From: Paracoccaceae bacterium
GTDB taxonomy: Bacteria; Pseudomonadota; Alphaproteobacteria; Rhodobacterales; Rhodobacteraceae
Assembly (NCBI GenBank): GCA_003511785.1
Contig: DOIS01000252.1
Span: forward strand, 1-8,677
Length of the DNA stretch: 8,677 nucleotides
Reading direction: 5' to 3'
Under the pieces are notes generated by a model. The model was given only the letters and a program-made list of their open reading frames with translations, did not search any database and was not told where the DNA came from. The translations under genes and the position numbers were made by a program. This document shows, one piece after another, positions 1-7,045 of this stretch (position 1 is its first letter; each line of letters opens with the position of its first letter).

Positions 1-1415
<1,415 letters not shown>

Positions 1416-1473
1416 TTTGCGTCCCTTCGTCGTACCATGTGCGATTCTCACGCCGCGCGAGACGGATTCCGAT

Positions 1474-1522
1474 CCGGGTCTAGATGTGCGAGGGCCGGAA
1501 AGGGTGCTTTGATCTGCATCAA
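1474..1522 (-). promoter_or_regulatory. FnrL-dependent (class II) promoter of ccoN
   Basis: The perfect FNR box TTGATCTGCATCAA lies at 1509-1522. Reading the minus strand, a CATCTA hexamer at 1486-1481 would be the -10 element of a transcript starting near 1474. That places the box centre (1515.5) at -41.5, the standard position for FNR-activated class II promoters. The resulting leader would be about 59 bases. The box is seen directly; the start site is inferred from spacing. Confidence 0.75.
1509..1522. promoter_or_regulatory. FNR/FnrL box between ccoN and usp
   Basis: TTGAT-N4-ATCAA with both half-sites perfect. It is the only such site in the divergent ccoN/usp region. It is well placed to activate ccoN. 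For usp, the same -41.5 geometry predicts a start near 1557, with only a poor -10 candidate around 1546-1552, so control of usp is plausible but weaker. The regulator is probably the fnrL gene 1.7 kb away. Confidence 0.85.
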
Positions 1523-1571
1523 GACGTCCTGCGGCAATCTGTGAGACGTATTCGGACACAAATCAACCAGC

Positions 1572-1603
1572 GCCGCCCGCAAGGCGGCCAGGGCCGGCCG
1601 GCC
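1572..1603 (+). other. GC-rich stems in the presumed usp leader
   Basis: A 6-bp stem GCCGCC/GGCGGC (1572-1577 with 1583-1588, loop CGCAA) is followed by a perfect 12-base palindrome GGCCGGCCGGCC (1592-1603). This ends ten bases before the usp ribosome binding site. If transcription starts near 1557, both would lie in the 5' leader. No known riboswitch class is recognised. Confidence 0.4.
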
Positions 1604-1623
1604 TGAATATCCATGAGGCCAAA

Positions 1624-2463
1624 ATGACTTACAAATCGCTTCTCACGGTTCTGACCGACGACAAGATCGCCGATGCGCCGCTCAACCACATGATCGCGCT
1701 GGCCGAGGCCCAGGACGCCCATGCCGAGGCGCTCTGCCTGGGCGTGGACCGCACCCAGACCGGCTATTACTATGCCGGAGCCAGCGCGATGGTGTTGCAG
1801 GAGACCCTGAGCCGCGCCAATGCCGAGGCCGCCGAGTTGCTGGCCAAGGCCAACAAGGTGCTGGGCCAGTCCGGCGTGCGCTGGTCCGCCGAGGAGGGCA
1901 TCGCCCAGATCGCCGACCTGGGGCGTCACGTCGCCTATCGCGCGCGCTTTGCCGACCTGGTCGTGATGCCGCATCCCTATGGCGAGAACCGGGGCGCCGA
2001 GGTCGAGCCGGTGATCGAGGCGGCCATGTTCGACGCGGGTGTCCCGGTCCTGGTGGTGCCGGACAAGGGCACGCCCAAGCCCGCGCCCAAGACAGTGCTG
2101 GTCGCCTGGAACGAAAGCCGCGAGTCGCTGCGCGCGATCAAGCTGGCCCTGCCCTTCCTCGCCGCCGCCGACTGCGTGCGGATCGTGGTCATCGACCCGC
2201 CCGCGCACGGACCGGAACGCTCGGACCCGGGCGGGATGCTGTCGCAGATGCTGGCGCGCCACGGCGCGCAGTGCGAGATCGACGTGCTCAGCAAGACGAT
2301 GCCGCGCGTGTCCGACATCCTGAACCGGCACGCGGCCGATACCGGCGCCGACATGATCGTGATGGGCGCCTATGGCCACTCGCGGTTCCGCGAGGCGATC
2401 CTGGGCGGCGCCACGCGCAACATGCTGGAGAAATCCGACGTGCCGGTGTTCATGGCGCACTGA
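1624..2463 (+). CDS. Universal stress protein, tandem Usp domains
   Basis: A 279-residue cytoplasmic protein made of two Usp (UspA-like) domains in tandem, roughly residues 1-147 and 154-279, where single-domain members are about 140-150 residues. The second domain keeps a recognisable nucleotide-binding pattern near the C-terminus: GAYGH, nine residues, then GGAT, followed by RNMLEKSDVPV. The first domain ends in the typical GVPVLVVPD strand but lacks the glycine pattern, so it is probably degenerate. The ATG at 1624 is preceded by ATGAGG (1613-1618) at suitable spacing. The gene is divergent from ccoN and shares its FNR box, which suggests a role in low-oxygen or energy stress. ATP binding is inferred from the motif; the exact function of this subtype is not known from sequence. 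Confidence 0.93.
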   Translation: MTYKSLLTVLTDDKIADAPLNHMIALAEAQDAHAEALCLGVDRTQTGYYYAGASAMVLQETLSRANAEAAELLAKANKVLGQSGVRWSAEEGIAQIADLGRHVAYRARFADLVVMPHPYGENRGAEVEPVIEAAMFDAGVPVLVVPDKGTPKPAPKTVLVAWNESRESLRAIKLALPFLAAADCVRIVVIDPPAHGPERSDPGGMLSQMLARHGAQCEIDVLSKTMPRVSDILNRHAADTGADMIVMGAYGHSRFREAILGGATRNMLEKSDVPVFMAH

Positions 2464-2495
2464 GGCGCCCGTCGGCCCCTGGGGATGGGGAGAGG

Positions 2496-2529
2496 AAGGC
2501 CCGCGCCGCCGGACGGTCGCGGGCCTTTT
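2496..2529 (+). terminator. Rho-independent terminator of usp
   Basis: A perfect 10-bp stem AAGGCCCGCG (2496-2505) / CGCGGGCCTT (2518-2527) with a 12-base loop ends in TTTT (2526-2529), 32 bases after the usp stop. The run of T is on the plus strand only. The converging minus-strand gene ends 10 bases further on and may use the same hairpin less efficiently. Confidence 0.88.
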
Positions 2530-2539
2530 CGCGTCCGGC

Positions 2540-2794
2540 TCAGACCTTGCGCAACAGGCTGATGAGCACCAGCAGGATCACCGCCCCGATCGTGGCGTGA
2601 AAGATCGAAGCGAACATCCCCCCGCCCACGGCGAAGCCCAGCGCCGGGAAGATCAGCCCGGCCAGGAAGGCGCCGACGATGCCGACGACGATATTGCCGA
2701 TCAGGCCGAAGCCGCGCCCGCGCATGATCCTGCCGGCGATCCAGCCGGCCAGAACGCCGACGATCAGCATGGCGATGACGCTTTCGAACTGCAT
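2540..2794 (-). CDS. GlsB/YeaQ/YmgE family small membrane protein
   Basis: An 84-residue, very hydrophobic protein of the family called GlsB/YeaQ/YmgE or 'transglycosylase-associated' protein. It has three predicted membrane spans, roughly residues 5-22, 29-50 and 58-80, with glycine-rich helices and the family-like segment GWIAGRIMRGRGFGL just after the first span. A short basic tail LLRKV ends the protein. I chose the ATG at 2794 because GGAGA lies about seven bases upstream and the protein then begins MQFES; a further ATG 30 bases upstream would add residues not expected in the family. Members are often stress-induced in other bacteria, but the molecular role is unknown. It converges on usp and is probably monocistronic. 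Confidence 0.88.
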   Translation of the reverse strand: MQFESVIAMLIVGVLAGWIAGRIMRGRGFGLIGNIVVGIVGAFLAGLIFPALGFAVGGGMFASIFHATIGAVILLVLISLLRKV

Positions 2795-2869
2795 GGGGTC
2801 TCTCCGATAACCTTGCCGCATCATGGGCCCCGGACGCCCCGCAAGGCAAGACCCCGCGCACGGGTTCGG

Positions 2870-2896
2870 CCCGGCGGCGCCTTCGGGCGCCCCGGG
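2870..2896 (+). repeat. Strong hairpin with TTCG tetraloop
   Basis: GGCGCC (2876-2881), loop TTCG, GGCGCC (2886-2891), closed by an outer five-base-pair stem CCCGG (2870-2874) / CCGGG (2892-2896) with one bulged C at 2875. The stable C(UUCG)G loop is on the plus strand, where no gene is known. No T run follows, so it is not a standard terminator. Confidence 0.6.
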
Positions 2897-3054
2897 GGAG
2901 GGTCGGATCGGGTCTTCCGGGGCAGCGCCCCGCAGCGGTAATGAAAGGTGGCGGCGCCGCCGGTCGGACAGGGGATCTGGGGTGTCAGGCCCGCTTCTCG
3001 CCCATGAGAGAGACAGCCCCGGTCTCCCGAGGCCCGCATCGTCCTGTTGTGTTT

Positions 3055-3078
3055 GGGCAAGCGCGCCACCGCTTGCCC
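3055..3078. repeat. Inverted repeat GGGCAAGCG / CGCTTGCCC
   Basis: A perfect 9-bp stem (3055-3063 with 3070-3078) and a 6-base loop. There is no T tract on either strand. It could be a transcript 3' end, a protein-binding site or part of a small RNA; nothing in the sequence decides this. Confidence 0.55.
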
Positions 3079-3156
3079 GGCGTCCATGAACGGGGGAAGG
3101 TATAGGGCGCGCAAGGCTTCCAGGTGGTTAGCGGACCGCGCGTTGCGCCACCGGCG

Positions 3157-3203
3157 CCGAAATCCTTGAAGGATTTCGGTCGGTTTCTTTGAAAGAAACC
3201 GAC
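3157..3203 (-). repeat. Two back-to-back perfect hairpins at the fnrL 3' end
   Basis: Hairpin A (3157-3179) has arms CCGAAATCCTT and AAGGATTTCGG around one central base. Hairpin B (3179-3203) has 12-base arms GTCGGTTTCTTT and AAAGAAACCGAC, also around one base. They share G3179. The element starts eight bases after the fnrL stop. It probably forms or stabilises the fnrL transcript end; there is no classical U tract after the second hairpin on the minus strand. A dispersed intergenic element is the main alternative. Confidence 0.8.
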
Positions 3204-3210
3204 ATGGACC

Positions 3211-3954
3211 TCAAACCAGGAAGCCGCCGTCGCTGTCGTCGCCGGCCTCTTCCATCAGGCGGCACATGTCGGGCACGGTGACGTGGCGCTTGCCCTCGAG
3301 GCGGATCACCCCGTCCTTCTTCAGCGCCGACATCTGCCGGCTGACCGTCTCCAGCGTCAGGCCCAGGTAATCGGCCATTGCCTCGCGCGTGAGCGGCAGG
3401 TCGAAGACCATCGGGCTTTGCGCGCCGTTCGGGCTGACCGAGGCGTCGCGCCGCGCGATGATCGACAGAAGGCTCGCGATCTTCTCGCGCGCGGTCTTGC
3501 GCCCCAGCACCAGCATCCATTCGCGCGCGGCGTCGAGCTCGTCCAGCGTCATCTGCAACAGCCGCTGGGCGATATGCGGCGTGGCGGCCATCATCTGTTC
3601 GAACGGTTTCTTGCGGAAGCAGCACATCACGATGTCGGTGGTGGCCACGACGTCATAGGGCGCCCCCTCGCGCCCCGGGCGGCCGACGAAGTCGCTGGGC
3701 AGCAGAAGCCCCACCATCTGGGTGCGTCCGTCCTCCATGGTCTGGGTCAGCGTGGCGATGCCCGAGACCACCGAGCCCACGAAGCCCATCTTGTCGCCCG
3801 ACCAGATGATCGTCTGCCCGGCCTCGAAGCTGCGATAATACTTGATCTCCTCGAGGCTCTGCAACTCGTTGGGTTCGCATCGCGCGCAGACCGCCCGATG
3901 CCGGATCGGGCAATCATCGCATTTCGCAAGGGCGTGGGGCGTCGGAATCTGCAT
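3211..3954 (-). CDS. fnrL: FnrL, oxygen-sensing Crp/Fnr-family transcriptional regulator
   Basis: A 247-residue cytoplasmic regulator that binds TTGAT-N4-ATCAA sites when its oxygen-labile 4Fe-4S cluster is intact. The N-terminus has the cysteines expected for the cluster: Cys12, Cys15 and Cys23 (C-X2-C-X7-C), with Cys26 extra, and a distal cysteine at 111 or 112 (VMCCF). A cyclic-nucleotide-binding-like domain spans about 35-130, followed by the dimer helix and a C-terminal helix-turn-helix (about 187-216). The recognition helix ETVSRQ carries Glu202, Ser205 and Arg206, the E-x2-S-R set of true FNR proteins. The ATG at 3954 lacks a strong ribosome binding site, but the cysteines rule out a later start. 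It is divergent from hemN, and its own FNR box lies just upstream of the ATG, downstream of a good promoter, suggesting autorepression. Confidence 0.96.
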   Translation of the reverse strand: MQIPTPHALAKCDDCPIRHRAVCARCEPNELQSLEEIKYYRSFEAGQTIIWSGDKMGFVGSVVSGIATLTQTMEDGRTQMVGLLLPSDFVGRPGREGAPYDVVATTDIVMCCFRKKPFEQMMAATPHIAQRLLQMTLDELDAAREWMLVLGRKTAREKIASLLSIIARRDASVSPNGAQSPMVFDLPLTREAMADYLGLTLETVSRQMSALKKDGVIRLEGKRHVTVPDMCRLMEEAGDDSDGGFLV

Positions 3955-3965
3955 GTCTGAGCCAC

Positions 3966-3979
3966 TTGATCTGCGTCAA
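3966..3979. promoter_or_regulatory. FNR/FnrL box between fnrL and hemN
   Basis: TTGATCTGCGTCAA: one perfect half-site and one with a single change (GTCAA for ATCAA). The spacer CTGC is identical to that of the ccoN box. Its centre at 3972.5 suits activation of hemN. On the fnrL side it sits 12-25 bases before the ATG and downstream of the fnrL promoter, where a bound regulator would block transcription. Confidence 0.85.
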
Positions 3980-4001
3980 GGTTGATGCCTCGAATTTTGG
4001 A

Positions 4002-4017
4002 TTTTAAGATATACGCA
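4002..4017 (+). promoter_or_regulatory. Predicted FnrL-activated hemN promoter (-10 and start site)
   Basis: With the FNR box at the class II position (-41.5), transcription would start near 4014, three bases before the hemN ATG. Candidate -10 hexamers are TTTTAA (4002-4007) for exact spacing, or the better TAAGAT (4005-4010), which would put the start at about the ATG itself. Either way there is little or no leader. This is inferred from spacing only. Confidence 0.5.
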
Positions 4018-4034
4018 TGACATACAAATCTCAA
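4006..4034 (-). promoter_or_regulatory. Sigma-70-type promoter of fnrL
   Basis: On the minus strand, TTGAGA (4034-4029, 5 of 6 to the -35 consensus) is separated by exactly 17 bases from TATCTT (4011-4006, 4 of 6 to the -10 consensus). Transcription would begin near 3999. The -35 lies inside the first codons of hemN, and the -10 overlaps the hemN -10 region. The FNR box then falls at about +20 to +33 of the fnrL transcript. Confidence 0.6.
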
Positions 4035-5372
4035 TTGGCCTCCTTGGGACTCTTTGACGCCAAGGTGCCGCGTTATACCAGTTATTCGACCGCGCCCCAC
4101 TTCGGAAACGATGTGGGGCCCGATCGTTATGCCGACTGGATCGGGCGAATCGCGCCGGGCAGTTCGGTCTCGCTCTATGTGCATGTGCCGTTCTGCCGGC
4201 GCCTGTGCTGGTTCTGCGCCTGCCGCACCCAGGGCACCCAGAGCGACAGCCCGATGCTGACCTATCTCGAGACGTTGAAGGCCGAGATCGCGCTCATGGC
4301 GCGGCATCTGCCCGAAGGGGTCCGCCTGTCGCGGCTGCACTGGGGCGGCGGCACGCCCACCCTGCTCAGCCCGACGATGATGACCGACCTGGCCGGCGCC
4401 ATCGCAGAGTTGGCGCCCTTCGCCGAGGGCGCCGAGTTCTCGGTCGAGATCGACCCGAACGAGATCGACGAGGCGCGACTCGACGCGCTGGCCGCGGCGG
4501 GAATGAACCGGGCCTCGATCGGGGTGCAGGATTTCGACGCGCAGATCCAGGAAACCATCGGGCGCATCCAGAGCTATGACGTGACCCGAGAGGCGGTCGA
4601 GATGATTCGCGCCCGCGGCATCCAGAGCCTGAACGCCGACATCCTCTATGGCCTGCCGCACCAGACCCGTGCGCGGATGACCGAGAGCGTGCAGAAGCTT
4701 CTGTCGCTCAACCCCGACCGCGTGGCGCTCTACGGCTATGCCCATGTGCCCTGGATGTCCAAGCGGCAACAGCTGATCCCCTCGGACGCCCTGCCCACGC
4801 CGGAACAGCGGCTGGACCTGTTCGATACCGCCCGGCGGCTGTTCATGTGGGACGATTACGCCGAGATCGGGATCGACCATTTCGCGACCAAGACCGACGG
4901 GCTGACCGTGGCGCAGGAGGCCGGGCGGCTGAAACGCAACTTCCAGGGCTACACGGACGACCAGTCCGAGGTGCTGCTGGCGGTGGGCGCGTCCTCCATC
5001 GCGCGCTTCCCGCAAGGCTATGCCCAGAACGCGCCGGCCACCGCCGCGCATACGGGGAAGATCCGCGAGGGGCGCTTCTCGACCTCGCGCGGGCATGTGT
5101 TCACCGGCGAGGACAGTTTGCGCGGGCGGATGATCGAGGCGCTGATGTGCGATTTCCGCATCGATGCCGCCGAGATGCGGTCGCGGTTCGGCGTGGACCA
5201 GGCCCGGCTCGACGCGCTCTTCGCCGAGGCGTCGGACGCCTTCCCCGGCATGATCGAGGTGAGCCGCGACGGGCTGTTTGTCCCGCATGAGGCGCGGCCC
5301 CTCACCCGGATGATCGCGCGCGTTTTCGACGCCTACGACCCTTCCAAGACCAAGCATAGCGCGGCGATCTAA
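4017..5372 (+). CDS. hemN: Oxygen-independent coproporphyrinogen III oxidase (radical SAM)
   Basis: This cytoplasmic enzyme converts coproporphyrinogen III to protoporphyrinogen IX without O2, using S-adenosylmethionine and a 4Fe-4S cluster. At 451 residues it is close to the E. coli enzyme (457). The cluster motif C-X3-C-X2-C is Cys60, Cys64, Cys67, followed by Cys69 as in HemN (PFCRRLCWFCAC). Further family signatures are GGGTPT (110-115), the EIDPNEID strand (about 144-151), IGVQDFD (168-174), NADILYGLP (206-214) and RNFQGYT (307-313). These separate it from HemW-type proteins. The ATG at 4017 is the only reasonable start: an in-frame TAA lies at 4005-4007, and the conserved GLFDAKVPRYTSY begins at residue 11. 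There is no clear ribosome binding site, consistent with a leaderless transcript. It is divergent from fnrL with an FNR box between them, as expected for anaerobic induction of haem synthesis. Confidence 0.97.
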   Translation: MTYKSQLASLGLFDAKVPRYTSYSTAPHFGNDVGPDRYADWIGRIAPGSSVSLYVHVPFCRRLCWFCACRTQGTQSDSPMLTYLETLKAEIALMARHLPEGVRLSRLHWGGGTPTLLSPTMMTDLAGAIAELAPFAEGAEFSVEIDPNEIDEARLDALAAAGMNRASIGVQDFDAQIQETIGRIQSYDVTREAVEMIRARGIQSLNADILYGLPHQTRARMTESVQKLLSLNPDRVALYGYAHVPWMSKRQQLIPSDALPTPEQRLDLFDTARRLFMWDDYAEIGIDHFATKTDGLTVAQEAGRLKRNFQGYTDDQSEVLLAVGASSIARFPQGYAQNAPATAAHTGKIREGRFSTSRGHVFTGEDSLRGRMIEALMCDFRIDAAEMRSRFGVDQARLDALFAEASDAFPGMIEVSRDGLFVPHEARPLTRMIARVFDAYDPSKTKHSAAI

Positions 5373-5386
5373 GACCGATCTGAACC

Positions 5387-5414
5387 GGGAAAGGCCCTCG
5401 CCGGGCCTTTTCCC
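5387..5414 (+). terminator. Rho-independent terminator of hemN
   Basis: Stem AAAGGCCC (5390-5397) / GGGCCTTT (5403-5410), loop TCGCC, followed by a further T and flanked by GGG/CCC, 15 bases after the hemN stop. On the minus strand the mirror hairpin has only TTT, so it may also act weakly on the converging yej transcript. Confidence 0.85.
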
Positions 5415-5432
5415 AGTCCCGGGCCGTCCCGC

Positions 5433-5455
5433 GTAGGGTGGGTTTGCAACCCACG
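5433..5455 (-). repeat. Hairpin GTGGGTT/AACCCAC after yejF
   Basis: A 7-bp stem (5438-5444 with 5448-5454) with loop TGC, in the setting CGTAGGGTGGGTTTGCAACC. It lies 13 bases after the yejF stop. No T run follows on the minus strand. GTAGGGTGGGTT-type hairpins recur between genes in many proteobacteria, from memory, so this may be a dispersed intergenic repeat that also marks the end of the operon. Confidence 0.55.
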
Positions 5456-5467
5456 CCGCCCGAGACC

Positions 5468-7045
5468 TTACCCCGCCGCCGCGATCAGCGCCCTCGTATA
5501 CTCCGTCTGTGGCCGCTCGAATACGTCCTCGGCCCGGCCCTGCTCCATCACGTCGCCCTGTTTCATCACCACGATCTGGTGCGACATGGCGCGCACCACC
5601 TTCAGGTCGTGACTGATGAACAGATAGGCCAACCCGTATTTGCGTTGCAGGTCGCGCAGAAGGTCCACGATCTGCACCTGCACCGTCATGTCGAGCGCCG
5701 AGGTCGGCTCGTCCAGCACCAGCAGCCGGGGCCGCAGCACCATGGCACGCGCGATGGCGATGCGCTGGCGCTGCCCGCCCGAGAACTCGTGCGGGTAGCG
5801 GTCCATCGATGCCGGGTCGAGCCCGGTCTCGCGCATCGCCTGGGCCACCAACTCGCGCGGCGCGCGGTGGGGGTCGACCTTGTGGATCGACAACCCCTCG
5901 GCGATGATCTGGGCGCAGGTCATGCGCGGGGAGAGCGAGCCGAACGGGTCCTGGAACACGATCTGCATGTCCTTGCGCAGCCGGCGCAACTCGCGCGTGG
6001 ACCAGCGGCGCACATCGTCGCCGCGAAAGGTGATGCCGCCCTCGGACGAGATCAGCCGCATGATCGCGAGCGCCAGCGTGGTCTTTCCCGAACCGCTTTC
6101 GCCGACGATGCCCAGCGTCTCGCCGGCGCGCACGCGGATTGTGGCGTCGTTCACCGCCTTGACGTGATCCACCGTGCGCTTGAGCAGCCCTTTCTTGATC
6201 GGAAACCAGACCTTGAGATTGTCCGTGCGCACGATCTCCTCGGCCTTGGGCTGAACCGGATCCGGGGCGCCCGAGGGCTCGGCGGCCAGCAGCTTCTGCG
6301 TATAGGGGTGCTGCTGGTCGGCAAATAGCGCCTCGGTCGGGCCGGCCTCGACGATCTCTCCGTCCTTCATCACGCAGACCTTGTCGGCCACCCGGCGCAC
6401 GATGCCGAGATCGTGGGTGATGAAGAGAAGGCCCATGTTCTCGGTGCGCTTGAGGTCGGCAAGCAACTCGAGGATCTGCGCCTGGATCGTCACGTCGAGC
6501 GCGGTGGTCGGCTCGTCGGCGATCAGCACGTCGGGCTTGTTGGCGAGCGCCATGGCGATCATCACGCGCTGGCGCTGCCCGCCGGATAATTCGTGCGGAT
6601 AGGCGGTCAGGCGCTTTTCCGGCTCGCGGATGCCCACCTTGTTCATCAGTTCGAGGATGCGCCTCCGCGCGTCTTCACCGGCGATGCCCTGGTGCAGCGC
6701 CAGGCTTTCGGCCAGCTGCTTCTCGATCGTGTGCAGCGGGTTGAGCGAGGTCATCGGCTCCTGGAAGATGAAGCTGATGTCGTTGCCGCGCACCTCCATC
6801 AGCCGCCTCTCGTCGGCGCCGATCATCTGCTGGCCGTTATAGGTCACCGACCCCTCGACCCGCGCGCTGTCGCCCAGAAGCGACACGGTGGAAAGCGCCG
6901 TGACCGACTTGCCCGACCCGCTTTCGCCCACCAGCGCCACCGTCTCGCCCCGGTCCAGCGTGAAGGAGACACCGCGCACGGCTTCCGTCACCTTGCCGTC
7001 CTGCTGGAAGGACACGCGCAGGTTTTCCACCGTGAGTAGGCTCAT
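5468..7045 (-). CDS. yejF: Yej-type peptide ABC transporter, fused double ATP-binding protein
   Basis: A 525-residue cytoplasmic ATPase with two complete ABC domains in one chain, which powers the YejABEF peptide importer (in E. coli also the uptake route of microcin C). Domain 1 has Walker A GESGSGKS (40-47), signature LSGGQ (153-157), Walker B VLIADEP (173-179) and His211. Domain 2 has Walker A GESGSGKT (315-322), signature FSGGQ (421-425), Walker B LLVLDEP (441-447) and His479. Each domain ends in an oligopeptide-transporter-like tail (HPYTQKLLAAEP at 246-257; TEYTRALIAA at 514-523). All key residues are present in both sites. The ATG at 7045 overlaps the yejE stop (ATGA), so translation is probably coupled, and its own ribosome binding site is weak. 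It is the last gene of the operon. A general dipeptide/oligopeptide transporter is the alternative reading; the fused layout and the neighbours favour Yej. Confidence 0.94.
   Translation of the reverse strand: MSLLTVENLRVSFQQDGKVTEAVRGVSFTLDRGETVALVGESGSGKSVTALSTVSLLGDSARVEGSVTYNGQQMIGADERRLMEVRGNDISFIFQEPMTSLNPLHTIEKQLAESLALHQGIAGEDARRRILELMNKVGIREPEKRLTAYPHELSGGQRQRVMIAMALANKPDVLIADEPTTALDVTIQAQILELLADLKRTENMGLLFITHDLGIVRRVADKVCVMKDGEIVEAGPTEALFADQQHPYTQKLLAAEPSGAPDPVQPKAEEIVRTDNLKVWFPIKKGLLKRTVDHVKAVNDATIRVRAGETLGIVGESGSGKTTLALAIMRLISSEGGITFRGDDVRRWSTRELRRLRKDMQIVFQDPFGSLSPRMTCAQIIAEGLSIHKVDPHRAPRELVAQAMRETGLDPASMDRYPHEFSGGQRQRIAIARAMVLRPRLLVLDEPTSALDMTVQVQIVDLLRDLQRKYGLAYLFISHDLKVVRAMSHQIVVMKQGDVMEQGRAEDVFERPQTEYTRALIAAAG

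Larger units (their letters stand above)
2795..3156. other. Intergenic stretch without a convincing gene
   Basis: About 360 bases between the glsB-like start and the twin hairpins after fnrL. Open frames on both strands here translate to proline/arginine-rich, low-complexity sequence with no domain I recognise and no clear ribosome binding site. The stretch contains a TTCG-loop hairpin (2870-2896), a hairpin CGGGGC/GCCCCG (2918-2932), a 12-base palindrome (2950-2961), a small stem GAGAC/GTCTC (3010-3026) and a 9-bp hairpin (3055-3078). None is followed by a T tract. I see no tRNA, and no tmRNA, SRP RNA or RNase P RNA signature. It presumably also holds the glsB-like promoter, which I cannot place with confidence. 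Confidence 0.5.

Noticed and set aside
1553..1566. Possible second FNR box near usp
   Set aside because: Only the ATCAA half (1562-1566) matches; the other half, CGGAC, does not resemble TTGAT.
1519..2460. Minus-strand frame of 313 codons opposite usp
   Set aside because: It is a His/Gly/Arg-rich shadow of the real Usp gene.
2821..3114. Possible 97-residue minus-strand protein
   Set aside because: Its Pro/Arg-rich composition comes from GC-rich hairpins; no ribosome binding site or domain was recognised.
3747..5357. Minus-strand open frame of 536 codons opposite hemN
   Set aside because: It is a low-complexity shadow of hemN running into fnrL in the wrong frame; both real genes are well supported.
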